DNA from: Bacillota bacterium
GTDB taxonomy: Bacteria; Bacillota; Clostridia; Christensenellales; SZUA-584
Length of the DNA stretch: 13,934 bases
Assembly: GCA_023390815.1 (NCBI GenBank)
Contig: JAEWCC010000021.1
Span: forward strand, 1 to 13,934
Direction of reading: 5' to 3'
Below are positions 7,342 through 13,934 of this stretch, in pieces (within the stretch, counting starts at the first letter, position 1; every line of letters starts with the position of its first letter). Made by a program: the position numbers and the translations under genes. Below the pieces are notes generated by a model. That model ran no database searches. It saw nothing but the letters and a program-made list of their open reading frames with translations, and was not told where the DNA came from.

Positions 7342-8319
7342 TCAACTGTCCAGTTTGGCTGCATTCTTCCGCGTTACGAGATACTGCGCGCCTTGTACCT
7401 CTACCCAATCCGGAAGGCTTTCGCCTTTAATCTTTTGTATGGCAGTGTCGATGCATACGGTTGCGATGATATCCGTATCCGCCGCTACGCTCGCCTTGAT
7501 ATATTCATCCCCTGCGATCAGCCGTCGGCACCCTTCGTCCGCGTCGAAGCCGACGACGCAAACGTACGCAGTGTTGAGGCCTAGCGCATGGAAAGCCGCG
7601 TTTGCGCCCTTGGCACTGTCATCGTTAACGCCAAACACACAGCGCACGCCCGGATAATCCTCCAGAATATTCAGCGTTGCCGCCCGCGCGGTTTCCATCT
7701 TGGCCTGCGCGTCCACATCGGCGACGATCTGAGCCTGCGGGCATGTACTTTTAATGCCGTCGATAAATCCGGCCACACGGTCATTGATGTTTTTAAAGTA
7801 TGGAAAGTCCAGGATCGCGACTTCAAATACGTCTTCACAGTGTGTGCGCATCCAGTTGCCCGCGTATTCTCCCGCAAGCCGCCCTCCGGCATACTGGTCC
7901 GTGGCGACGAGCGGCGTCACCCCTTCAACATACGTCATCTCCACGATGACGGCAATGCCTGCCGTCTCAGCCTCCCGAAGGACCTCCCGGATTGTGACCG
8001 GGTCCACGGGGGAGCAGACAATCGCATCAACGCCGTCTTCGATGAAGGCGCGGATATCCGCTTCCTGCTTGGCGGCATCCCACTGCGAGTCCACTACGAC
8101 AGCCTGAACCCCCCGCTCTCTCGCAGCCCTTTGGATGCCTTCGATATAACCGACGTAGTACTCAAGCTGCGTCGTGAGCGGCGAGATGCCGATCACATAG
8201 GGACCCGCCACCTCACTCCCATTCGAGGATATCGCTGCGTTTTCATCGGCACCACAGCCCGCCGAAAAAACCAGCAGGGCCAGAAGCAGACTGAAGACTA
8301 TGGTCAAAGCTTTTTTCAA
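7342..8319 (-). CDS. Sugar-binding lipoprotein, second copy in the sensory operon
   Basis: A 325-residue RbsB-like binding lipoprotein. From the chosen start it opens MKKALTIVFS, runs through a hydrophobic stretch and reaches the lipid cysteine C22 in FSAGC; the linker to the binding domain is short, about 18 residues. Start TTG at 8319 is preferred since AAGGCGG lies eight bases before it and the signal peptide begins there. A TTG at 8346 overlapping the previous stop codon would add nine residues and has no better site. The mature part is about 70% identical by hand alignment to the lipoprotein encoded just upstream, with shared DFPYFKNINDRV, NDDSAKGAN and GFDAD, so the pair arose by tandem duplication. 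Lying behind the kinase and regulator, with no transporter in the same operon, it probably serves in sensing. Confidence 0.9.
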   Translation of the reverse strand: MKKALTIVFSLLLALLVFSAGCGADENAAISSNGSEVAGPYVIGISPLTTQLEYYVGYIEGIQRAARERGVQAVVVDSQWDAAKQEADIRAFIEDGVDAIVCSPVDPVTIREVLREAETAGIAVIVEMTYVEGVTPLVATDQYAGGRLAGEYAGNWMRTHCEDVFEVAILDFPYFKNINDRVAGFIDGIKSTCPQAQIVADVDAQAKMETARAATLNILEDYPGVRCVFGVNDDSAKGANAAFHALGLNTAYVCVVGFDADEGCRRLIAGDEYIKASVAADTDIIATVCIDTAIQKIKGESLPDWVEVQGAQYLVTRKNAAKLDS

Positions 8320-8342
8320 CCGCACCACCGCCTTACATGAAA

Positions 8343-9317
8343 TCAATTCTGCATTTGCGTGATGTTCTCCTTAGAAACTAGATATTGCGCGCCTTCCACC
8401 TCTACCCACTCGGGTATTACACCGCCCTCGATCTTCCTGATTGCCGTGTCGATGCAAACAGCGCCGATGATATCGGTATCGGCGGCGACGCTCGCCTTGA
8501 TGTACTCATCCCCCGCGATGAGCTTTCGGCAGCCGCGGTCCGCGTCAAAGCCGATGATGCAAACCTCGTCTGTATCAAACCCGAGGTTGTGGAACGCCTC
8601 GTTCGCCCCTTTGGCGCTGTCATCGTTGATACCGAAAATACAGCGTACATTGGGGTACTCCCCTAAAATACTCTCCGTTGTCGTCAGCGCTGTCTCCATT
8701 TTAGCCTGGGCATCTACCACCGCCACGATTTTCGCGGTGGGACACTCAGCAAACAGGCCGTCCTTGAAACCCTTTACGCGGTCGTTAATGTTTTTGAAGT
8801 ACGGGAAGTCGAGTATGGCTACCTCGCATTCGCCGCCATACCGTGCGTTGATCCATTGACCCGCATACTGTCCCGCAAGCTGCCCGCCCGCATACTGATC
8901 TGTGCCCACCAGCGGCGCAATCCCTTTCACATACGTCATCTCCACGACCACCGCAATACCCGCCTCTTGTGCTTCGCGAAGCACTTCGCCGATAGTTTCA
9001 GGGTCCACCGGGGAGCAGATAATCGCATCCACCCCTTCGTCAATGAACGCGCGGATATCGCTTTCCTGTTTCTCCGCGTCCCACTTGGAGTCGACAACGA
9101 TCGCTTCCACCCCGGATTCACGGGCTGCCTTCTGTATGCCCTCAATATACCCCACATAATATTCATGCTGTGTCGTCAGCGGCGATATACCGATCACATA
9201 GGGATCCTCCCCGCCGCTCTGCTGCGTGCCGGACGCCGCATCACCCGATTGTGCGCCGCACCCGCACAGCAGCAACAACAGTCCGAGCAGCAGCGCCATC
9301 TGTTGTTTGATTTTCAT
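8343..9317 (-). CDS. Sugar-binding lipoprotein, first copy in the sensory operon (candidate sensor partner of the kinase)
   Basis: A 324-residue binding protein of the RbsB-like family, anchored outside the membrane. The signal MKIKQQ plus a leucine run leads to LCGC with C20 as the probable lipid cysteine, followed by a short Gly/Ser/Gln linker (21-38). The domain starts at YVIGISPLTTQHEYY; motifs TDQYAGG (139-145), DFPYF (170-174), NDDSAKGAN (231-239) and GFDAD (256-260) line the likely ligand cleft. The ATG overlaps the response-regulator stop as ATGA, with GAAGGGG six bases upstream, so it is translationally coupled to the two-component genes. Clostridial XylFII, a sugar-binding protein that works with a LytS kinase and YesN regulator, is the known parallel. 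The ligand is unknown. Tight coupling to the regulator argues for signalling rather than transport. Confidence 0.92.
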   Translation of the reverse strand: MKIKQQMALLLGLLLLLCGCGAQSGDAASGTQQSGGEDPYVIGISPLTTQHEYYVGYIEGIQKAARESGVEAIVVDSKWDAEKQESDIRAFIDEGVDAIICSPVDPETIGEVLREAQEAGIAVVVEMTYVKGIAPLVGTDQYAGGQLAGQYAGQWINARYGGECEVAILDFPYFKNINDRVKGFKDGLFAECPTAKIVAVVDAQAKMETALTTTESILGEYPNVRCIFGINDDSAKGANEAFHNLGFDTDEVCIIGFDADRGCRKLIAGDEYIKASVAADTDIIGAVCIDTAIRKIEGGVIPEWVEVEGAQYLVSKENITQMQN

Positions 9318-10954
9318 CCGGTACCCCTTCCCGTTGTCTTTCTTAGCTCCGTCGGATTCGTTCCAAAGGCCTTTTTAAACTGCTGTGAGAAATACTTATA
9401 CTCCTTATAGCCTACCATATAGCAGACTTCAAACACCTTTAAACTGCCGTTCTGCTCCAGAAGCTCTTTAGCCCGATTAAGGCGGATATCCCGGAGGTAA
9501 TCCGAGTAGCTCTCTCCCGTCACGTTCTTAAACAGATAGCTCAAGTAAGAAGGCGATATAAACATTTTCCGGCTCAGCAGTTCCAGCGAAATATCGGAGG
9601 AATAGTTTTTTTGGATATATCGCTTCACATTCTGAACGATATCTTTGGGGGTGTTGGTGCTTTCACTTGAAAACGCAGCTGCCGCCTCCTTAAACACCGC
9701 AAGGACATACTCCTTGAGTCCTTCAATGGACACCATGTCGTATATCTCCCGCTTATAGTCGTGCTCGGCCAGGTGCTGGCCGCCGCCCGCAGGATCACTG
9801 ATGAGGCTGGAATACAGCTTAAAACAAAGATTGTACGCATAATCCATCACGATCCGGGGCGGGAGGCTGTTGCACTGGAAATGATCAAACATGGCCGAAA
9901 TGAGCTCCTGTACATGCTGCGTATTTCCCGCCAGCGTTTCTTCCAGTATCGCGTTGGATTCGGACGGATAGTTCTCCAGCCATTTATTCTGAACAGCCGC
10001 TTTCTCTGTCGATTCGCGGTATACATAACAGCCGCTGTCGTTATTATAGAACGCTTTATCCATGCTGATGCTTGCCTGTTCATAGGATTTGGGAAGCTCC
10101 GTAAAGTCGGGTACCGCCCCCCCAAGACCTGACGATATGCGGATGTACTTATTGCCCAGCAGTTCTTTAAGCGCCAGAGAGCCTTTTTTAAGTATCGCAA
10201 TCGCCTTGGCCTGATCGAACGGGCGGTCCTTAAAGTTGAATATGAAGATGATTTCCCTGAGGCTTTTGACCGCCGGAATCCCGAGGCATCCGCCCAGCAG
10301 CAGCTCGTTGGCAATATTGTAGTAAGAAAATTTAAGCAGCTTGCCTTCGTTGCCCCATACCTCCTTAATAAAGCTCTCGCTGAGTTCGATCTTGATGATG
10401 CCTGCGGCAAAGTCCTTGCCCGAAAAATCAATTTCGAGATAGTCCAGCCAATCACTCAGCAGGTTTCCCGCGGCCATTTCATAATCAAGTGCCTTGATAA
10501 TGAAGTCCTCGCGCAGCTTGAGCAGGCCGTCATACATCTTCTCCTGCATGGAAAGCTGGCTTAAAAACTCGCTGTGCTCCTCATCCAACTCATTTTTAAG
10601 GCGGATAAAGCATTGTATAAACTTATTCCGGTCGGTGGGCTTCAGCAGATAATCGAAAACCTGAAAGCGGATGGCCTGCTGAGCATACTCAAAATCGGCG
10701 AAACCGCTGAGTATGACGATGCGGATATCGCTGTTCTGCGCCAGCACCGCCTCGGCCATTGAAAGTCCGTCCATCACGGGCATACGCACATCCGTCAGAA
10801 TTACATCCGGCTTTTCGCGCAGGGCAAACTCCAGCCCTTCACGGCCATTGGCCACATCGCCTACAACCGTATAGCCCAGTTCTTCCCAATCGATGCTCTT
10901 GATAATGCCTTTACGGATCGCTTCCTCATCCTCGACCACCAGCAGCTTATACAT
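9314..10954 (-). CDS. Response regulator with AraC-type DNA-binding domain (YesN family)
   Basis: A 546-residue cytosolic regulator. The receiver domain occupies about 1-120, with acidic pocket E9-D10, phosphorylation site D55 (LTDVRMP), S83 and K105 (LLKP). A long middle region of about 300 residues without a recognised catalytic motif follows, typical of YesN-type proteins. The last 100 residues form an AraC/XylS double helix-turn-helix, ending with the classical GYKEYKYFSQQFKKAFGTNP. ATG at 10954 is chosen because MYKLLVVEDEEAIRKG is the normal receiver start and GGAGGGAG lies upstream; fourteen further codons are open but unlikely. It overlaps the kinase gene by eight bases and the next lipoprotein gene by ATGA. 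It probably activates the transporter operon and perhaps the catabolic operon, when phosphorylated by the kinase. Confidence 0.95.
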   Translation of the reverse strand: MYKLLVVEDEEAIRKGIIKSIDWEELGYTVVGDVANGREGLEFALREKPDVILTDVRMPVMDGLSMAEAVLAQNSDIRIVILSGFADFEYAQQAIRFQVFDYLLKPTDRNKFIQCFIRLKNELDEEHSEFLSQLSMQEKMYDGLLKLREDFIIKALDYEMAAGNLLSDWLDYLEIDFSGKDFAAGIIKIELSESFIKEVWGNEGKLLKFSYYNIANELLLGGCLGIPAVKSLREIIFIFNFKDRPFDQAKAIAILKKGSLALKELLGNKYIRISSGLGGAVPDFTELPKSYEQASISMDKAFYNNDSGCYVYRESTEKAAVQNKWLENYPSESNAILEETLAGNTQHVQELISAMFDHFQCNSLPPRIVMDYAYNLCFKLYSSLISDPAGGGQHLAEHDYKREIYDMVSIEGLKEYVLAVFKEAAAAFSSESTNTPKDIVQNVKRYIQKNYSSDISLELLSRKMFISPSYLSYLFKNVTGESYSDYLRDIRLNRAKELLEQNGSLKVFEVCYMVGYKEYKYFSQQFKKAFGTNPTELRKTTGRGTG

Positions 10955-12833
10955 CGTTGTTCTCCCTCCCCGGAGCCGGGTGCGGCTCCTGCTCACCGAT
11001 CATAGGCAGTTCCAACACCACCCGGGTACCCTTGTTCTCTCGGCTCGTAATGCTGATGCCGTATTTTTCACCGTAATAAAGACGGATACGCTGATGGACA
11101 TTCTTGATGCCAACACTTTTGCCGGTATCTGCGTTCGCGTTGTTGATATGCTCCTCGTAATCGCGCAGCGTCTGTTCCGGCATGCCTTTGCCATTGTCAA
11201 TCACCTCAAAATAGAGCCTTCCATCCTTCTCGTATCCTTTGACGATGATGAGGCCGCCATGCTCCAGACTCTCGACCCCATGGATGATCGCGTTCTCGAT
11301 GATCGGCTGCAGCACGAGCTTGATGATCCGGCATCCTGTGATATTCTCCGCAATGTCCCATACGACGTTGAATCGCTCCTGGAACCGTATCTTCTGCAGA
11401 TAGACGTAATACTGGACATTCTTCACTTCCTCGGCAACCGTGACATACTCGATTCCTTTGTTGATGCTCTTCCGAAAGAAGTTGCCCAGCGCTGTCACCA
11501 TTTCGCCAATCTCGTTCTCTCCCTTGGACATCGCCATCCAGTATATCGTCTCGAGCGTATTGTACAGGAAATGCGGGTTAATCTGTTGCTGCAGCGCGTT
11601 GAGCTCTGCTTCCTTTTTGCGGAACTCCAATTCCCGCTTATTGATTTCGGATCGGTATACCTCGTCGATCAGCGTTTGCAGACGCGCCGTCATATCGTTG
11701 AACCCGCGCGCAAGCTGCGCGTGTTCGTCCCGGCTGTCCGTCCAGGTTTCGTCCATGCGTACCTTCAGGTTGCCCCATCCGGCCTCGTCCATCGCCCCAA
11801 TCAGATGCCTGACCGGCAGCGAAATGCTTTTGGTGACATATGACGCGACCCATATTGAAAAGGCGATCAATGCCGTTACCGCGATAAACGCGATGCGCAT
11901 GTTGCTTGTGGTACTCTGCATCAGATACGAATACGGGACGATACTGATGACACGCCACTTATTTCGTGAGAGGATATCGTACGAAACGAGCAATTCTTCC
12001 CCGTTAATCTGCGTCTTAAAAAACCGCTCGCTGCCATTGCCTGCCTCCATATCGAAAATACCGGTCATGATCCCTTCGTCCATTCGGGTGAGCACCATGC
12101 TTTCATCGGGATGTGAGATGATCGTTCCGTCTTCATCGGTGATGATGATCTGCATGTTCTCTTCGTTCAGGCTCTGGCTGCATATCTTATCAATGTATTT
12201 CCTGTCGATCGTCATTATGGCATAGCCCGTAATATCCTCCTCAAACTGCAGCACCATTTTTTTCGCCAATATGATATTGAGCGCGTCGGCCCCGTCCACT
12301 TCTTTCTTGCCAATATCCCATACCATCAGGTCGCTGCCTACCGCATTGCTTAGAATTTCGCTTTGACCGATGTTTTCGGCGGTAATGGGAGCTCCGCAGT
12401 AAATCCGATCCCCGCTGTTTGTACGAATCTCAAATGCGTCGATCCCCTTGCTCGTGCACACGATCGACGCGAGGTTATACCGGATTGCGCTGTACACCTC
12501 TACCTGCTGGTTAATTTTCAGATCGTCGTAGGTATATATCTGCGCAACCGTGGTATTATCCATGGCAATACTCTCAAACTGCTCGATATAGTTATCAAAT
12601 ATATTGGATATATTCTCCATCACCTGGGTCGATATGTTCTTGCTGTATTGTATAGACTTTTCTTCATTGTCCCGGTACGAGGTATAGTAAAAAAAGGCGC
12701 TGATCAACACGATGGGCAGCGTTGAAAAAAGGATGAAGGAAACCCTGAGTCTTCGGCTGATCCTTGAGTTACGAAGCAATTTTTGAATGAGATAATCAAT
12801 GCGCCCAAAAAAGTCTTTGATACCCTTTTTCAT
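10947..12833 (-). CDS. Membrane sensor histidine kinase (YesM/LytS-like, His_kinase family)
   Basis: A 628-residue membrane kinase. A positively charged N-terminus leads into a first membrane helix at about 31-50; an extracellular region of about 260 residues with a Cache-like look follows (52-308), then a second helix at about 312-333 and a HAMP linker to about 390. The phosphoacceptor is H421 in QINPHFLYNTLE, the mark of the His_kinase (YesM) family. The ATPase domain has the N box PIIENAIIHG (510-519) and the G box DNGKGM (546-551). ATG at 12833 is the natural start, but its ribosome binding site (GGTGGG) is weak. It opens the sensory operon and overlaps the regulator gene by eight bases. 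Its extracellular part is where a lipoprotein with bound sugar could dock. The signal itself is not shown by the sequence. Confidence 0.95.
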   Translation of the reverse strand: MKKGIKDFFGRIDYLIQKLLRNSRISRRLRVSFILFSTLPIVLISAFFYYTSYRDNEEKSIQYSKNISTQVMENISNIFDNYIEQFESIAMDNTTVAQIYTYDDLKINQQVEVYSAIRYNLASIVCTSKGIDAFEIRTNSGDRIYCGAPITAENIGQSEILSNAVGSDLMVWDIGKKEVDGADALNIILAKKMVLQFEEDITGYAIMTIDRKYIDKICSQSLNEENMQIIITDEDGTIISHPDESMVLTRMDEGIMTGIFDMEAGNGSERFFKTQINGEELLVSYDILSRNKWRVISIVPYSYLMQSTTSNMRIAFIAVTALIAFSIWVASYVTKSISLPVRHLIGAMDEAGWGNLKVRMDETWTDSRDEHAQLARGFNDMTARLQTLIDEVYRSEINKRELEFRKKEAELNALQQQINPHFLYNTLETIYWMAMSKGENEIGEMVTALGNFFRKSINKGIEYVTVAEEVKNVQYYVYLQKIRFQERFNVVWDIAENITGCRIIKLVLQPIIENAIIHGVESLEHGGLIIVKGYEKDGRLYFEVIDNGKGMPEQTLRDYEEHINNANADTGKSVGIKNVHQRIRLYYGEKYGISITSRENKGTRVVLELPMIGEQEPHPAPGRENNDV

Positions 12834-13013
12834 ATCCCACCGATCTATCCCTTTTTATTAACGAGTGAAAAAAACCGTTATTTACATAAAAAGCATCAAT
12901 ACAGTGATTTTATAATTCTGTATATGATCATTTATATTATCATAATTTTAATTACGATATACGAAAATTGTTTTTTAGTATCCTAATTAATTTGGAGTTT
13001 ACAGTGACGGCGC

Positions 13014-13026
13014 ATTCCAGTGGAAT
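13014..13026. repeat. Short perfect inverted repeat (ATTCCA-G-TGGAAT)
   Basis: A 6-base perfect inverted repeat around a single G, about 180 bases upstream of the kinase gene. It may be an operator half of the sensory-operon control region. No known binding protein is assigned. Confidence 0.3.
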
Positions 13027-13051
13027 CTTATCGTGCGCTGTGTTGTATACG

Positions 13052-13068
13052 GTTCGTAGAACACGAAC
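13052..13068. repeat. Short perfect inverted repeat (GTTCGT-5-ACGAAC)
   Basis: GTTCGT and ACGAAC flank AGAAC, giving a 17-base dyad about 220 bases upstream of the kinase gene, next to the preceding dyad. It could be a regulator binding site or chance; nothing else supports it. Confidence 0.3.
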
Positions 13069-13108
13069 GGGACAAAACAAATATGGGCTCTTTGAATGTG
13101 AAGAAATG

Positions 13109-13133
13109 AAAAAAGCCCTTTGTTGGCTTTTTT
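13109..13133 (-). terminator. Intrinsic terminator, symmetrical, works on either strand
   Basis: AAAAAAGCC and GGCTTTTTT form a perfect 9-base stem around a 7-base loop, with the T run as part of the arm. On the minus strand it ends transcripts coming from the surface-protein remnants to the right and isolates the kinase operon. The symmetry means it could also stop transcripts from the other direction. Confidence 0.8.
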
Positions 13134-13177
13134 CTTGCGAGGGCGAACCCCATTATCACCTGCGAATACTCCTAAGT

Positions 13178-13201
13178 GCGGAAAGCTTTCATGCTTTCCG
13201 C
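13178..13201. other. Free-standing perfect hairpin without T tract
   Basis: GCGGAAAGC and GCTTTCCGC form a perfect 9-base stem with a 6-base loop. It lies between the pseudogene stop and the T-tract terminator. No run of T follows on either strand, so it is not a standard intrinsic terminator; it may protect the 3' end of a transcript or be a relic of a mobile sequence. Confidence 0.6.
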
Positions 13202-13221
13202 CTGATTGAAGATCCTTAGTC

Positions 13222-13456
13222 TTACTCCACTTTCAGAATAATTTTTACCTCCGTGCTGTTGAGCGGGCTGGAATCATCCGAATCAAACGCGCTGTACCTT
13301 ACGATTGCGTCGTATACTCCATGGCTTAGCGGCGCAGAAAGCGTGATATTGTCGATCCCCTCACCCGGCGCAAGTAATTCCGAACTTGAACAGAATTGTT
13401 CCATCGTCCCGACTGGCAAACTCCAGCCAGTGGCTTTTTGGTAAGAAGATCAGAGA
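13222..13456 (-). pseudogene. C-terminal remnant of a secreted or surface protein, frameshifted
   Basis: The last 60 or so codons read as a normal domain end (ELLAPGEGIDNITLSAPL, then VYDAIVRYSAF, then LNSTEVKIILKVE and stop). The pattern of an 'xxPGxxIxxIxL' strand followed by 'GxYxAxVxY' and 'LNxxxVxxxLxV' is familiar from the C-termini of secreted proteins of Clostridia. Upstream the sense passes into another frame: WLEF then DDGTILFK (13427-13385) continues as SELLAPG only if one T near 13383-13384 is ignored. A TAG at 13459-13457 closes that frame, and no start or signal peptide is present. It therefore looks like the 3' remnant of a broken gene. A short separate protein starting at TTG 13419 is possible but has no ribosome binding site. 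Confidence 0.6.
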
Positions 13457-13701
13457 CTATACAATATCGATCGAATCGTCGATGTATGCCGATCTGCGAG
13501 CTTACGGGCAGGCGGCTCGGGTATTCGGCACACATGCATGGTATGTGGCAGAGAGGTTTACCTGTTTTTCGAGGAGGACAGATGGTTTATTGAGCGAAAG
13601 AGATCTCTAATCACGACGACTAAACTCGGATTTTCTCCGTTCAGATTACTCTTTTCCGCTTCTGGTCTCCAACTGGAAAAGCGCTCCCAACAGTTGCATT
13701 T
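13457..13701. other. Stretch without a recognisable gene
   Basis: These 245 bases separate the fn3-protein stop codon from the pseudogene. All three minus-strand frames are broken by stops and none gives a familiar domain. One plus-strand frame stays open (13386-13610) but resembles nothing I know. CTTTTCC and GGAAAAG form an imperfect inverted repeat near 13650-13680. The stretch is probably decayed coding DNA of the remnant or a join left by a deletion. Confidence 0.4.
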
Positions 13702-13934
13702 TTAGGGCATGGTGGATACTACCGCGGAATAGCCGCTGAAGTAATCCGTGCTGCCCACCTTCAGGTATGCCTGTATCTTATAGTAATACGTCACACCTGC
13801 AGTCAGGCCGCTGTCCGTAAAGCTCGTGCTTGTCGTCAATTTGATCTTCACAAACCCGCTGTCGGGATTCGTGGAGCGATAGATTACATAGCCCTTCCGC
13901 CTGGATACCGCGCTCCACGTCAGCTTAATCTTGC
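13702..13934 (-). CDS. C-terminal end of a fibronectin type III domain protein (partial)
   Basis: The minus strand is open from the window edge to the TAA at 13704-13702 and encodes 76 residues. They read as one fn3-like module: KIKLTWSAV at the start, GYVIYRSTNPDSGF at about 14-27, TSFTDSGLTAGVTYYYKIQA at 36-55 and YSAVVSTMP at the end. This is the familiar pattern of terminal fn3 repeats in secreted, cell-wall or carbohydrate-active proteins of Clostridia. The usual 'SGAxGY' turn reads SRRKGY here. The rest of the protein, including signal peptide and any catalytic domain, lies outside the window. It has no start codon inside the window. The domain call is good; the protein's job is unknown. 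Confidence 0.85.
   Translation of the reverse strand, partial: KIKLTWSAVSRRKGYVIYRSTNPDSGFVKIKLTTSTSFTDSGLTAGVTYYYKIQAYLKVGSTDYFSGYSAVVSTMP

Larger units (their letters stand above)
12834..13108 (-). promoter_or_regulatory. AT-rich leader and probable promoter region of the sensory operon
   Basis: These 275 bases separate a terminator from the kinase gene and hold no convincing gene. The part from about 12850 to 13000 is markedly richer in A and T than the genes around it and contains several words like TATAAA and TATGAT. One weak pair, TTTTCG and TATGAT with 17 bases between them, lies near 12965-12937. None is good enough to name as the promoter. The promoter must lie here if the terminator at 13109 works. 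Confidence 0.5.

Noticed and set aside
8320..8346. TTG at 8346, overlapping the previous stop, as start of the second sensory lipoprotein
   Set aside because: It puts nine extra residues before the signal peptide; TTG at 8319 has AAGGCGG eight bases upstream.
12783..12986. Plus-strand frame rich in Ile and Tyr, like a membrane peptide
   Set aside because: It starts inside the kinase gene on the other strand and its hydrophobicity follows from the AT-rich DNA.
12968..13219. Plus-strand open frame of 83 codons covering the hairpins
   Set aside because: It runs through the terminator stem and the bare hairpin and gives a composition unlike a folded protein.
13386..13610. Plus-strand open frame of 74 codons overlapping the surface-protein remnant
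   Set aside because: No ribosome binding site, no familiar motif, and it lies opposite the recognisable remnant domain, so chance is more likely.
13457..13701. Insertion sequence at the ragged right end
   Set aside because: No transposase fragment, terminal repeats or target duplication could be recognised in the stretch.

Overview
The window looks like chromosomal DNA of an anaerobic Clostridia-type Firmicute of medium GC. The signs are a YesM/YesN-type two-component pair, lipoprotein binding proteins instead of free periplasmic ones, strong AGGAGG-like ribosome binding sites, a nickel-pincer racemase homologue and the end of an fn3-domain surface protein. No species is claimed. Every confident gene lies on the minus strand, so transcription runs from high to low coordinates.

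Reading in the direction of transcription: the right end (13934-13110) is a ragged boundary. It holds the 3' end of an fn3-domain protein, a stretch with no recognisable gene, the frameshifted C-terminal remnant of another secreted protein, a free hairpin and a clean T-tract terminator (13109-13133). An AT-rich, probably regulatory leader (12834-13108) follows. Next comes a sensory operon: histidine kinase (12833-10947), AraC-type response regulator (10954-9314) and two closely related sugar-binding lipoproteins (9317-8343 and 8319-7342). The first three genes overlap and the fourth begins 23 bases after the third ends. A probable terminator (7234-7275) ends this operon.

A transport operon follows: a third, more diverged binding lipoprotein (7163-6096), a twin-cassette ATPase (6023-4539) and a permease (4523-3552), together a complete CUT2/RbsABC-type sugar importer. 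A strong hairpin with a short T tract (6046-6077) sits between the binding protein and the ATPase and probably sets their expression ratio. After a 140-base gap with a candidate promoter comes a catabolic module in which each gene overlaps the next by ATGA: a LarA-like nickel-pincer racemase/epimerase homologue (3411-2119), a DUF4432 aldose-1-epimerase-like protein (2122-1061) and a zinc alcohol/polyol dehydrogenase (1064-27). A further gene starts at position 8 and runs off the window.

Proposed logic (inference): the two sensor-operon lipoproteins bind an external sugar or sugar acid and signal through the kinase to the AraC-type regulator. The regulator switches on the importer, and the coupled enzymes change the anomeric form, the configuration and the oxidation state of the imported compound. 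This resembles the known XylFII-LytS-YesN xylose sensor of clostridia, but here the binding protein is duplicated and the catabolic genes include a racemase-superfamily enzyme of unknown substrate. That combination is the most interesting feature of the window.
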